From Cephalotus follicularis (Eukaryota > Streptophyta > Magnoliopsida > Oxalidales > Cephalotaceae): a stretch of DNA of 64,000 nt. Positions 11,101-26,100 of this stretch are shown here, piece by piece. The position numbers and the translations under genes are program-made. The notes under the pieces were generated by a model that saw only the letters and a program-made list of their open reading frames with translations, was not told where the DNA came from and did not search any database. The first letter of the stretch is position 1. Every line of letters starts with the position of its first letter. The stretch spans positions 62,001-126,000 of the forward strand of contig BDDD01001586.1 of assembly GCA_001972305.1 (NCBI GenBank). Direction: 5' to 3'.

Positions 11101-14100
11101 ACAACACTCACGACTCTAACAATTGATCAATGTATCAATACAACGTCGAAGCAAGGCCGATAAGTGGTGGTGCCTAATGGAGGGATGGTAACGTGCGTCC
11201 ATTTTACCGACTTAGACTCACAACAACACTCATGACTCAAGCAATCAATCGATCAGTACAATCATTAAAACTGTTTTCAAACACTTGAACACCTCAAGTG
11301 AGACTCTAGCCAAGTGGCAATGTGAAAAGAAGTTGAAAACCAGCTTTAAAATAGTTAAAAACTCTTTTCAGTACATTAGGCGTCGTTGTCTTTGGTGAAA
11401 GACATCGACTCCTCTTTAAAACGGTGGAAAGATGTCGATGTCTTTGAAAGACATCGATGTCTTTCCCTATTTGGGTAGAGATCTGGCCGAAGACGTCGAT
11501 ATCCTTGGAGAAAGGCGTCGACGCTATTCAATAAAAATAGCCTGAGAATGCGCATCGATGTTCGACATCGATGTCTTTCCAGGGGAGAGACATCTCGAGG
11601 CAAAGACGTCGACGTCTTTGAAAGACGTCGATGTCTTTGTTGCAGAATCAAAGATACAACGCTCTAATGAGAAAGACATCGACGCCTTTGGGCTAAGTGT
11701 CGATGTCTTATCCGGGTAGTGTCGATTTTATGCAGAAAATAGGGCCAATCTCAAGTCAAAATCCAATTTAAAGCCATTCTTTGAAAACCAAAGTTTACAA
11801 TCAATTATTTGAGGTTAGTAAGACTAGTTACAACCTTCCAAATTCAATTTCAATAATTTAATCAACAATTAGGTCAAGGGTTTGCTATAAACCCTAAAAA
11901 CCCCAATTCACTCAATTCAATCATTCAATCAGTCCTTCAATCAATACAATCAATCATTCAATCAATACAAGAGGCAGGTAATTCAAGTAAGAAGTCCTAC
12001 CTATCACTGAAGCTTCAAAAGTCGAGCTTCCAATCACTCAAACCGCTGCTATGCCGTTCAATCACCAATCCACTACTTGCAATCACTGTCCTTGTCGATG
12101 GAGATGCAATCCGGGGCTGCAATGGTGGAAGATGGAAGCTGCTTAGATAGAAAGAGAGAGAGAAGGATAGAGAGAGAAGGATGAATGGTGAGAATTAGAG
12201 AAATGACAAGGAATTGACTTAAATAGTCGATTCGGTCAACTCTCCAAAACTCTGCCCAAAATCCCGACTATACATGCATGTGATCAATACAATATCAATA
12301 GGTATAAGAATACCTCAATTCAATACAGTTCAGTACGGTCCAATACGGTACGATGTATGCATGAACAGTACAAAAGGGAATTCGGGTCGTCACAGTAGCA
12401 TTCGAAGTGTGAGGAGAGAGTCTCATCAGACGAGCAAAGGTATCAGCAAGAGTTGGTACCACAGAGTCACCCAGCACTTGGGAACGAAACCCCTCAAACT
12501 CAGAACCCAGAGAACCCAAAAGACCCATAACAACCAACTGTTCGCGTTGTTCCTGCATCTTTGGTATATCAGTAGCAATAGGAAGTAGAACATTTAACTC
12601 CTCATACATACGTTGATAATCTGCTAAATAATCAGCCAAAGGACGATCCCCACGAGTCACCCGATAAAAATTTTGAGATAAAGAAAAAATACGAGAAATA
12701 TTGTCTTTTCCTGAATATAGAACAACTAAATAATCCCATAATTCTTTAACTGTATTCTGATAAGCCACAAGACTCAAAACTTGAGGCTCCATTGCATCCA
12801 ACATCTGTCCCAGAATTTGAGCATCCCTACACTCCCATACCTCATCAGGTACCTCTTTGGGTTGAATACCTGTCAAGTGACTTCCTAGTTGGCGCCCAAT
12901 GATGGCCAACCGCACCAGTTTTTGCCACTGCTGATAATTGGTAACCCCCTTCCGTTTAATACCCTAATCAGATTAATCCAAACATTACCACAACGTACAA
13001 GACGAAAATATCAAACTGCCAGGACAAAGCGTCGACGTGTAAACAAAAGCGTCGACGTGCATGTCAAAAGCGTTGGCGCTTAACATAGGCGTCGACGGTT
13101 TTGACATAGCAATAACCAAGATATAAAACAAAGCGTCGAAGAACAATACAGCAAAACACGACATAAGCGTCGACGTTTAACTGAAAGCGTCGGCGTTTAA
13201 GCCATAAGTGTCGACGGATAAACAAAACAGTCGACGCTTAGACATATGCATGGCGTTTAAAAACAGGTTTTATACACACAGGCGTTGACGCTTACTATAG
13301 GCGTCGACGCTTTGCGTCGAAAACATGAAAAACCCAGTATTATCTTTGTTGAAAACCATGAACAAAATCCCAATTTCTTAAACACAAGTCATAACAACAA
13401 TATGCAGGTTCAGAAACATGGCTTTTAAGCTTGTAAACACCTTTATACACATATCAATGCATGAACATATATTTTGCAGATTACATGAGTGCAATATCCA
13501 TGTCAAACATATTTTCTGGTTTCACAAAATAAAACAGTTTCTTCATGGATTAACAGTCGGATTTTGCAAAAAATAAACTTATGTTTAACGATAATAACAA
13601 TATATATGATGAAAATAAGATCAGTATAACATCATACCTGAAAATGATGAAAACATAGTGCAGAAAACGTTTGCAAGAGATGGTGTTTTCAGTTTTTGTA
13701 AAACATGCAGATGGTGCAATTTTTAAAGATGAAAAGTGACAAATCGTGTGTTCTAATGACAGAATCAGTGAAGTAAAAGCTCTTTCCATATGTACAAAAC
13801 GCGTCCAAACAAGTAAGGAAAACTTGGATGGCAAATTATGGCTAAAATCCTCTTTCCATAAGTGAGCCACCGTCCAAACAAATAAGGAAAGCCGACTTAA
13901 GCGTCGACGTTAATGTCGACGCTTACACCTTTAAAGCCAAAAGCGTCAATGTCAAAACATGGGCGTCGACGTGATCCACAACGCCAAAGCATCGATGTTT
14001 CTAATGAAGGCGTCGACGCTTAGCACCCAGAAAACAATAACAATGAATTTTTTTCAAAATAAAATCGGACGGTCTGAATACCATGTCATATAACAGAAGA

Positions 14101-17100
14101 CATAAACACAACATATAACGATAAACACGTAAGCATGGAAACGGGGTATTACATCCACCCCCCCTAAAAAAGGATTTCATCCCGAAATCATAATCACATA
14201 CCTTAAACAAATAAACGAGGGTATTGCTCCCGAATGTGCTCATCCAATTCCCATGTAGCCTCCCTCTCCGGATGATTCTTCCACAAGACCTTGACAAACG
14301 GAACGGTCTTGCTACGAGTGACCCGTTCTTGTCGATCCAGAATAGCCTCAGCCTCCTCATCACAAGATAAATCCTCCCAAATACTGTCCAAAGGATAGTG
14401 GACCACGTGCCGGGGATGATACTGATAGCCCCTCAACATAGACACATGGAACACATTATGGATATGAGATAACTGGGAGGCAAAGCTAACCGATAAGCAA
14501 CAGCTCCAACATTTTCTAGAACTTCAAAGGGTCCTATAAACCAAGGACTCAACTTCCCTTTCAATCCGAACCGACGGACTCCTTTCCACGGTGAAACCTT
14601 CAGAAACACATATTCACCTGCTTTGAACTCCAAGTTCCTCCGATGTTTGTCCGCATAACTCTTCTGTCGGGATTGAGTTGCCTTCAATCTTTTCCTAGCT
14701 ATAGTCACCTTATCAGTAGTGATCTGAACTAGCTCGGGTCCCTCAATAACTCTTTCTCCAACCTCATCCCAACATGTCGGAGCTCGACACTTCCTCCCAT
14801 ATAAAGCCTCGAAAGGAGCCATACGAATGCTAGCATGCCAACTGTTGTTGTAGGCAAACGCTATCAAGCTTAAATACTCATCCCAGGTGTGAAATGGGGA
14901 TCCCTAAGTGAAATGGGGATCCCTATCCGAAACAATGGATACAGGTGTCTCATGAAGTCTCACTATCTCCTGCTGGAAAACCTCCGCCAACCGGTCCACA
15001 GAGAAATTGTCTCGAATGGCCAAGAAGTGAGCCGATTTGGTCAATCAATCCACCACTACCCAAATAGCATTATTCCTTCTGAATGTCCTTGGCAAACCTG
15101 TGATAAAATCCATCGAAATACTCTCCCATTTCCAAACTGGAATCTCCAAAGGCTGTAACAATCCACTGGCTCGCTGATCTTGACATGCTGACAGACCAAA
15201 CACCTCCCAACATACTCTGCTACATCCCTCTTCATTCCATTCCACCAGAAATTTTCCTTCAGATCTCTATACATTTTTGTAGAACCAGGATGTATGGAGA
15301 ACGGGGAGCTGTGCGCCTTTGACAAAACGGCATCTCTGATTTCAAGATCAGCCGGCACGCATAACTGTCTACCCAACCAGATAACTCCATGCTCATCCAC
15401 ACGAAACTCCGACTGCTTACCTCCATCCACATTCTGGACTAAGGCCCATAATTCACCATCATTATTCTGAGCCGCCTTAATCCGAGATATAATAGTAGGT
15501 TCTATGTTCATCCCAGCAATGAAACCTCCAGAACCCCGAACAAACAAATTCAGATCCAACCGCTCCATATTTGATATCAATTGCGGCTGAGTAAGCAAAG
15601 CCACTACACTCCCAGAACTCTTCCTACTAAGAGCATCAGCTACCACATTAACCTTACCGGGGTGGTACTGAATATTCACATCATAGTCCTTCAGAAGCTC
15701 CAACCATCTTCTCCGACGTGTTCAACTCCTTCTGCATGAAAATATACTTGAGACTCTTGTGATCAGTGAAATATCACAAGTTTCTCCGTACGGATAATGC
15801 CTCTAGATCTTCAACGCAAAAACCACAGCTGCCAACTCAAGGTCATGTGTAGGGTAGTTTATCTCATGGGGCTTAAGCTGCCTAGAAGCATAAGCTATAA
15901 CATGACCGTGCTGTATCAGAACACATCCTAAACCCTTCTTGGAAGCATCCCTATATATCTGGTATCCACCTGACCCAGACGGCAAACGAAGAAGTGGCGC
16001 ATACACGACCATTCTTCAGCTTCTCAAAGATTGCTTCTCGTTCTTCATTCCACACAAACTTGGCTCCCTTCCTCATAAGCTGAGTCAGTGGTAAGGCTAT
16101 CGAGGAAAACCCTTCCATAAACCGTCTGTAGTAACCAGCCAAACCCAGAAAACTTCTTACCTCTGTCACTTTAGTAGGTCTCGGCCATTTGGTAATAGCA
16201 TCTACCTTGGCAGGATCCACACTGATACCTTCTGTCATAACCACGTGGCCCAAGAATGCCACCTATTCCAACCAGAACTCACACTTCGAAAACTTCGCAT
16301 GTAGCTGATTCCCCCTCAAAATACCTAGCACTATACGAAGTTGTTCTTCATGCTCTTCTCTTGACTTTGAATGCACCAAGATGTCATCGATAAACACAAT
16401 CACAATTCTATCTAGGAATTCGTGAAACACCTGATTCATCAAATCCATGAAGACCGCTGGCGCAGTGGTAAGTCTGAACGGCATCACCAGAAACTCGTAA
16501 TGCCCATACCGTGTGCGAAAAGCAGTCTTGGGGTATATCCTCATCCTTTACCCATAGCTGATGATATCCAGACCTCAAATCGATCTTAGAAAAATACCTC
16601 GCACCTTGGAGTTGATCAAACAAGTCATCAATCCTAGGCAAAGGGTATTTGTTCCTGATAGTAATCCGATTCAGCTCTCTGTAGTCTATGCATAGTCTCA
16701 TAGAACCGTCCTTTTTAACAAACAGAACCGGAGCACCCCACGGCGAAACACTCGGCCGGATGAAACCCCGATCCAACAATTCTTGCAACTGCTCCTTTAA
16801 CTCCTGTAATTCCAATGGTGCCATCCTATACGGTGTCTTGGATATAGGTCCCGCTCCAGGAATGAGTTTGATGGTAAACTCCACTTCCCGTTGCGGTGGC
16901 AATCCCGGTAATTCCTCCGGAAAGACATCAGAAAACTCTCTAACAACAGGATAGTCCTCAAGGCGAGGCTCATCCTTAGAAACATCTTTCACCACAGCTA
17001 AGAATCCCTCAGCGCCCTTAGCCACCAACTTCTGAGACTTCAAAGCAGAAATAATCTTTACACCCTTCTTCAAATGTGAACCCTGATAAACAAAATCAGG

Positions 17101-20100
17101 TCGATCCACATCCCCAAACAAACTTCTCCGAGTGTGACAATCAATCGTGGCATGATGGCGATCTAACCAATCCATGCCAAGAATCATGTCGAAGTCATGC
17201 ATATCGATCGGAAGAAGGTCCGCCTCACGAACTTTATCATCAAAAGAAATAGTTTAACAACTAAAATACTCAGATATCACAACAGATGTCCCCATAGGGG
17301 TCGAAAGAACCAGAACTGGATCCAGAGACAGAGATGGCACCCCAAGATGCCGAACAAAAGTCCTCGCTACCACAGAGTGAGTTGATCCAGTATCATATAA
17401 TACAAAAGCCATACGATTACCAATAGAGAGATAACCCGAAACTGTACCTAGAGCATTCGCTGCCTGATGAGTCGTCATTGCAAAGACTCGGCCACCTTCA
17501 TTGCGTTGTCCCGCATCTCCGCCATTATCTCTCCTCTCCTTCGCACGAGGGTCTGGACAATCTATAAAGCGATGACCCTGCTGTCCACACAAAAAGCAAG
17601 CCCCAGTCGCCTTGTAACAAATCCTCACTGGATGTTCGTTCCCACAAGAATCACATAGTGCAATCTGAACATTGGGGTTACCCCCACCACTAGCTCCCTG
17701 AGCTTGCCTCTGCTCATTCCCTTGCTGATGCTGCTGTCCTCCACCCTTGTTCTGATTATCATTCTTCTTTTGCTGCTTACCATCTTGGCCCCTATTCCAC
17801 TGGCCGCTTTGACCCTTGTTTTGCTGTCCAGAATTTTGACCTTGCACATCACTTCTGTTACGCTTCCTCTCACCTTCTTGTCGAGCAGCCTGAAAGTCTA
17901 ACCTCTCCATCTCTATGTTCTTCGCAGCATTTGCAACCTCCGATACATCGGCAAATCTCGAGTTTATCAGCTTACCCCTGAGCTGATAGTGTAACTTCCA
18001 TTTAAACTTCTCAGCCTGTTCTGCTGCCGACCCCGCTGCAGGTCCAGCAAAGCCCGCCAATCTGGTGAACCTGGCTAAGAACTCGGTGACCGATTCACCC
18101 TCCTTCTGTCTCGTCATAACAAACTCTCTTGAATAAGCCTCTTTATCAGCAGTGGGAAAATACTGCTGATAAAAGACTTCACAGATTTAGGACCATGATA
18201 ATGCATCAACAAATCCTCCACCTGTAACACCCCCGGACGGCGGGAGTCGTCACAGGGTCATATCAAATATAACATTACTTATTAAATCATAATACATAAT
18301 AATCCATGTTTCTGACCACTAAACATAACATAAGGATCACTTTCCTAGGGATCCTAACACAAGAGGTGGTCATCACTCGTCACACTTTCCCCCGCTGCTC
18401 CTGTAAACCTGCCGCATGGAAACAAAAACGCGGCTGAGCAAACCTCAGTACGGATAAAGGAAATAAAACAGTAAACGATAATTTGAAAGCAGTAAAATTT
18501 CAATAATAACATATCAGAAATCATAGTAATTAGAACAATTGCATAATTGTAAAATCACATTTGTACTTTCATAAATTCCATATAACTTCGGAACAATTAC
18601 GCAATCATTTCATAAAATCAATTACGAATCATACTGAGCCACATACATATCACATAACATAAATTTGGCAAAGGAGGCGCTAATTCCACATGCCCACTAG
18701 AGTTGAAGTGTACGGCACTACACAAGTCAATTCTCACATACACATGTCCGATCACACCTCGGACCACATATCTGAATTCACCTCAGATCACATAAACTAA
18801 AATCGATTCATACGCCTCTATCTTAAGTAGCGGATCCACAAATCCACCTCATGGGATTTGTTCATACACTCAGAGACGCCGTAGTCTAATCACACTGCTA
18901 CGGAAGTGTCACGTCCCCGTGCCAGGCCCACGACGTGCCTATGGTACGCCCCATAGGTGGGTACAATACTCAGTATTTTAAAATCATTGATTTATCAAAA
19001 TCAATTTAAAATCACATAAAATATGTTTTCACACAACATATTCGAAAACCGTTCACAACGGTATCATAACATATCATATCATAACATATCGTATCAAAAT
19101 ATATCGTATCATTTCATATCGTATGGATAAAGTCAGAATCATTTAAAATGTCAAACCAACTTATATTCGAAACATATCAAAATCATAAAACATCGTTGAT
19201 TTCATAAACGAAGATGCTTAGCAAAACAGTTTCAGTTCGAATATCAGATAGCCAAAGAACAGAAAATTCCGTACCTTATGCGCTTACAAGGTACTTACGA
19301 ATAGGCGATCTAAACGGAATCCACTTGAAGCACAACAATCTAAAAGGCATTCAAAAACATACGTATAAGAGTCTAAAACACATCAGAAGTATAAAACAGA
19401 CTCTTAACAGTGTTGGAAAAGATTCGGATCGATTCGAGGATCAAACGAATGAAAACAATTGAAAACAGTACATTCCAGGGCAAAACAGTTGACTAAAACA
19501 GGGCTCCAGTCGACTGGGGAAGCAAGACAGTCGACTATTCAAATGGTCCAGTCGACTACTCAATTAAAAGTGCAGGCAGTCGACTGTGTTCATCCCTCCA
19601 GTCGACTACACAACCAAGGCAGTCGACTGCATTCATGTGGCAGTCGGCTACTCAACCATTCCAGCCGACTGTCCACAGAGACTGCCGACTGTTCTGGGCG
19701 ACAGAACAGTTGGAAATCGACAAATTCACCACTGAAAATGGTTCAAATGGTTTCTACATTAAACTAGAGACATATGGACACAAATATATGATTATATATG
19801 ACTTGTAGGTGACATGGAAACACATAATTGACAAGAAAACGATTCAACAGTGGGTTAACTTACAAAAGGAAGCAAAGAGACAATGGATGTATATGTCCAG
19901 ATTCTGTCTCTAATCGATTATAGATGTTGTAAAACAAGTTTATGACACATCTATGAGTATAAAACGTGTTGACAATCATATTAACACAATAACATGTTTA
20001 GGCAGGAATCAATGACCCAAAGACACCAAGAGCACAAAAACTCAAAGTATGCCACTAGAACAAGATTATCACTAGAGAAGACGAATCTACTAACCTGTAA

Positions 20101-23100
20101 TGATTCCCAGAACACAAGAACAGTAGAAGAAACACTAGCACACACTCACAATTCGGCTGTGAACAAAAACAGAGGAAGAAGAATACAAAACCATAACATA
20201 CTTAGACATACATAGCAAACTAAGAGAATTCAATCCAAAGAAATAACTAAAGGATCGAATTTACCTCTTCTGACTTTGAAGAACGAATTACACAGCAGCT
20301 TGTTACACACTAACAAGCCAGAATCGGCAGTGGCTTGCAAGAAAGATGAGGGCAACATATAAAATGGCAAAGGCACTTTATGAAAGGAAAAAGGAGGAGA
20401 CACAATTTGACCAAAAGGGGAAGAATGGAGGATTTTCAGGAATTTGAAATAGGAAAAGGGAGACTTAGCATGTGATATTGATGGTGGGAAGAAGGAATTA
20501 CGGGAAAGAAGGAGGAAAGTAGGAAGAAAATGATAAAATAGGGAAAAAGGAAAATAAAGAATTAATAAAAAAAGGAATAAAGAGATTTTTAAAATAAAAG
20601 ATAAATAATTTGTTTTTAATAAAATAATTTTGGATTATAATAAAATAAATAAAACCCAAACCCAATATAGCATAACATACCCAAAATTTCGGATTGGTAT
20701 CAGTCAGCTCAATTCACATAAACCCAAATCATAGGGCAACCGAAATTTTAAAATTAAACAAAATTAAAAGTCCGAAAACACATATAAAATCCGTAAAAAT
20801 ACATTTACGAACGAGCAGGGTATTACACCACCCTTAGCTATCTTCAATGTCTTCCACCATCTCTGGGCATCACCCTCCAGCTTATACGCAGCCATTTTCA
20901 CCTTCTGATTCATCACTGCATCCAAGCACATCAAAAATTTTCTCCAAATGAGCAATCCAGTGCTCAGCCTCCACAGGTGTTGGCACTGAACTAAAGGACT
21001 GCGGTCTCTGCTTTTGGAACCTCTCAAGCCAGACATAAACAGGAGTGTTAGGTCGGTCCCCAACTCCCCTATCCGCATGAGCATCAACTGGTACATTCTC
21101 CTTCGCCACTTGCTCACGACGACCTTGTCCAGCATTTTGCCGGTGCATCACTCGATTCACTTCCTGAGCCACTGCCTGTCTCACCAACTCGCCCACAACA
21201 GGCTCATTTCTGACTTCTTCCCGAGCCCCAGCTGGTGCAGTTCTTCGAGGGGTGTTCCTTGTTCGTACCATCTACGCAACAGAAACCAGGGCAAGATAAA
21301 GACAAAAAGAATTAGAATGTCAAAACAAAAGACATATCGAAAAGATCGTAACGAAAAAGCCCTAACCCAAAGTCTACCCGATCTCACAGGTCAAACCTAG
21401 GTAAGTCTTCTAAGGAACAAAACCTACTCTCTGATACCATAATTTATAACACCCCAGAAGGTGGGAGCCCTTACAGGTCATACTACAGAACACATCTAAA
21501 CATGAACTCAAAGCATAATCTTATCTTTATTCAAAATACGTGGTGGTCTAAGACAAAATCCAAAAACATATCATAATCTGAAAACATAGTCTGAAAAACT
21601 TTAACGTAATCCGAATCTAAAACCATAATCTGAAATCAAATACTGTTCAAAATGTTGGCCCAAACATGATCATAACCCTACTGAAAACACAAACAGACCA
21701 ATCTCCTAGATGATCCTTAGACATAGGTGGATAACTCTCATCACACATTTCCCCCATGCTCCTGATAACCTACCGCATGGAAAACAAAAACGGGGTTGAG
21801 CAAACCTCAGTACGGATAAGGAATGTAAAACAGTAAACAGACATTTAAAAGATAAACCAAAGTATCTGAACTTCAAAATCAGAAAATAAAACAATTAAAT
21901 ATTCTTTAATAATATAAAGCAGAATATTTAAATAAAACAGTTATAAAATCTTCATAACCTTCCGAAAAGCATAGAATCAAATTTCATAACTTTATCTGAT
22001 TTCATAATTCCATAACAGAGATCTGATGTACATATATATAAGTGTAAGGGGTTCGCAAGGCCAACATGCTCTGACGGAAAGGCGTGTACGGCACTACACA
22101 ATCAATCCCAAATCTGAATCTGAATATGATAATAACTAAAGTCGACTCATACGCCTCAAAAGGATCCACACCCTACCCTCATGATATATATATATATATA
22201 TAGATAGATAGATAGATAGATAGAGAGCGAGAGAGAGAGAGAGAGACGCCGTAGACCGATCACACCGCCACGGTAGGTGTCATGTCCTTCGTGCCAAAGG
22301 AACATGCCTATGAGACCTCATAGGTAAGTTTTTTTTCTGTATGTTATTATGCCAAAAATATTGTTTTGTTCTAAAACAATTTAAAACATAAACATATTTT
22401 CTAAACAATTTCTGAACATATCTGAAATCAAAATCTTATCCGTATCTGAAATTAACATACTTCCGAAAGTGGAAGCCATGTCCATTTAACATATTTTCGA
22501 TAGTGAAAATTATGTTCGTTTAACATATTTTCGATAGTGAAAATCATGCACAGATTATAAAATCAGTAATATTAACCTTAGTAATAAAACAGATTTTACT
22601 CAAAATAAAACCGAATATCCAACAACGAAAAATCCATTTCAATAAAATCGGAGAATAGCCAAGAATAAGAAATATCCGTACCTTGGCCGATCGAAAACTA
22701 AACAAATCCGAATACGAAACAAAAACAAACAAGGAGTACTCTAATCTCCACCACGTATGATATTAATACCCTAATCAGATTAATCCAAACATTACCACAA
22801 CGTACAAGACGAAAATATCAAACTGCCAGAACAAAGTGTCGACGTGCATGTCAAAGCGTCGGCGCTTAACATAGGCGTCGACGGTTTTGACACAGCAATA
22901 ACCAAGATATAAAACAAAGCGTCAAAGAACAATACAGCAAATCACGACATAAGCGTCGACGTTTAACTTAAAGCGTCGACGTTTAAGCCATAAGCGTCGA
23001 CGGATAAACAAAACTGTCGACGCTTAGACACATGCATGGCGTTTAAAAACAGGTTTTACACACACAAGCGTCGATGCTTACTATAGGCGTCGTCGCTTTG

Positions 23101-26100
23101 CGTCGAAAACATGAAAAACTCAGTATTATCTTAGTTGAAAACCATGAAGAAAATCCCAATTTCTTAAACACAAGTCATAACAACAATATGCAGGTTCAGA
23201 AACATGGCTTTTAAGCTTGTAAACACCAGTATACATATATCAATGCATGAACATATATTTTGTAGATTACATGAGTGCAATATCCATGTCAAACATATTT
23301 TTTGGTTTTACAAAATAAAACAGTTTCTTCATGGATTAACAGCTGGATTTTGCATAAAATAAATTTATGTTTAACGATAATAACAATATATATGATGAAA
23401 ATAAGATCAGTATAACATCATACTTGAAAATGATGAAAACACGGTGCAGAAAACGTTTGCAAGAGATGGTGTTTTCAGTTTTTGTAAAACATGCAGATGG
23501 TGCAATTTTTAAAGATGAAAAGTGTCAAATCGTGTGTTCTAATGACAGAATCAGTGAAGTAAAAGCTCTTTCCATATGTACAAAACGCGTCCAAACAAGT
23601 AAGGAAAACCCTGATGGCAAATTATGGCTAAAATCCTCTTTCCATAAGTGAGCCATTGTCACACCCCGTTTTTTCCCATAGAGACAACATATAAGGCGGT
23701 AAGGCAATCAACACAAGATAAAATCCAGCTCATGCAAATTTACCAATAAATAAATTTCTCGATAGCGGAAGCATTCATGTAAAAGCTGAATTTAAACATA
23801 CATCACGCATCCCATACTACGTGATGCCCAACAAGTTTATAATAAAACCCAACCTCATTGTCGATCGCCCAAAAACGGAGCGTGAAAATACAGTACGAGA
23901 TAAAATAAATCATGTTACAATAATCCAATTAACATGACCAAAGTTCATTAACTCAATACAGGAAATAAGAGAAACAACTTGGTCTTCTCCATAGGTCTCC
24001 TTGCAATGCTCCATATCAAACCCACTCCATCAATCTGTTACAGTAGAGGGTTAGCCTTTGTCCTCGCTCGGCTAAGTGAAAAACTCATAAGTACAGTTCG
24101 AGGTATATGATAATGAGTATCATGAATGAATGCATTATGATGCAGTATGACATGTAATTTTTCACAATAATTATATCTCCGTATATACATATAAAAATAT
24201 ATGCATGTTCACAGTACAAGTATAACCTCATAAGCTATATCAACACAAGCAGTAAGTATGTCCCAAAAGGAACCAGACAAACAAGTCGTCATAACCGTCG
24301 CCACCTCCTGGCCCCAACGTCATGCACTTTTACCCCATCCCCGTTTGCGAACGGTTTTGGAGCAAGTCCTCCGTATGTTGCTTAGCACGGCGGCTAAACC
24401 AACAGCAAGTTACTAGCACATCGGCTGAGTAATCAATAGGTACAAGCATTGCACAGTACAAGTCAAGCAATAAAATATATTTAATTGATCAAATATATTT
24501 GTTTAAAATATATTACTCCGTTCACAAGTTGTGATAAGTTATAAAACTTAACACAATACATTTGATTGTATAATCAATCCTTAAAAACATTTCTCCGTCT
24601 TTGGAAATACTTTCCGATCATTTCGAAAATATATAAATTCATATGTTGACAAATATACATGTTCGCACAATACATTTGATTGCATAATCAATCCTTTAAA
24701 ACATTTCTCCGTCATTGGAAAATACTTTCCCAGTCATTTCGAAAATACATATATTCCTATGTTGACAAATATACATTTTCGTACAATAATGATTATAATA
24801 ATCATACAAGCTTTTCAAAATGGTTAACACTTTTGAAATCAACCATAATGCAATTCATAGTAATAATGCAAACATATGCTCAGAATGCATCTAAGATCGT
24901 TTCTAGAGTCGTTTCGGGTCTAGCGGGTCCCATTCGAGTGAAATTCCATTAAACAGGGAGATAGGCGTCGATGTCTATTCCTAAGGCGTCGACGTTTTTT
25001 ACCCTAAGGCGCCAATATTGCGAGCAGTCATTCCCAGGCGTTTTGGGACCAAAGACATCGATGCTTCTCCAAAGACGTCGATGTCTTTATGGTACCAGTA
25101 AGCATCAGTTCGCGAATCTTGATTCTAAAGGGGTAGAATCCGGCCCTTTAATCCTTCATGTAGACGAATCTCACCCTCTCAACGTGTAAGGCACTCTACT
25201 GGTTATCAGGGAATATAACCAGAACATCATTTCATGCATAAAACATGTAATCCAAAGGGCAGCTCACCAACAACAGTAAACACTACTGTTCTGCAAAACC
25301 CAGAAAAGGCGTCGATGTCTTCACAAAGACATCGATGTCTTTCGCATTCACACACGAAGGTATAACATTACTGTTCTATAATGCCCAGAAAAGGCATCGA
25401 TGTCTTTACTCAAGCATCGATGTCTTTCACATTTTCGCACGAAGGCATCGATGTCTTCATGTAGACGTCGATGTCTACCCAACCCAGAACGTTTTCTCCA
25501 TAAAATTAACACACTAATCCAATATCCAATTCATCCTTTACACAACCATTTCACATATTCATGTAATCACACATGCATGGTTACTCCATATTTCACAGTA
25601 ATCATCACAGAAATCCAGAAATTACAATCCACCCATTAACATGCGACTCATCAATGGCATTCATTATCTTAGAACTCAAAAAGCATGTATAAGAATCATC
25701 ACTTCCCCTACCTTGTTGTTCCAAGTTAGGAACTGGAAAGTCCACCTCTTTGAGTTCCCAGGTTCTGGCCACAGCAGCTCCAAGATCCTCTCAGCAACTG
25801 CTACCCACGAGCTCCAAGTTCTAGCTCCAATCAAGCTCAACAATGGTGGCTCTCTCTCTTCCTCACACTCACTGTTTCTCTTTCTCACTGTTTTTAGCTG
25901 AGAGAGAGAGGAAGGAAGAGGTGTTTTTATTAAGGCAGAGACCCTCCCCTCCTCTCTTTGCTTCACAGATAACCACACCTTCATGTGCTCACCCTCCTCT
26001 GGTTTTGGCCCTTTTCTCTTTTTTCCCTTCTGCAGGTTGCAGATGAAGATGGTATATCCTCTTGCATGCACCAGGTGAGGGGCACGTTTTGAGCATGCCT

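Larger units (their letters stand above)
9981..12394 (-). mobile_element. Solo LTR of a Del/Tekay-like gypsy element inside copia A gag
   Basis: 2,414 bp, TGTAACACCCC at the left and GGGTCGTCACA at the right, flanked by GTAGT / GTAGC (4 of 5 bases). Removing it rejoins the copia gag frame. Orientation is minus by comparison with the other Tekay LTRs, which begin TGTAAT/TGTGACGACCC and end GGGTGTTACA. No pol or second LTR. It holds CAATA/CAAT-rich stretches, a 122-bp tandem duplication and a palindrome array. Confidence 0.82.
12959..14152 (-). mobile_element. 3' LTR of Tekay element A, truncated
   Basis: Matches 22765-23656 plus 26551-26815 of the 5' LTR of the same element. In minus orientation it starts TGTAATACCCCG at 14152 after a polypurine tract. 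About half of the expected 2.5 kb is present; the far end is lost at the junction with copia gag. Two palindrome arrays lie within it. Confidence 0.82.

Noticed and set aside
11376-11735. CRISPR-like regularly spaced repeats
   Set aside because: Units are imperfect palindromes only about 20 bp apart, with no spacers of defined length and no cas genes; host is a plant.
19459-19767. 102-codon frame with Ser-Arg-Leu repeats
   Set aside because: Same reason: array of palindromes read as codons within a solo LTR.
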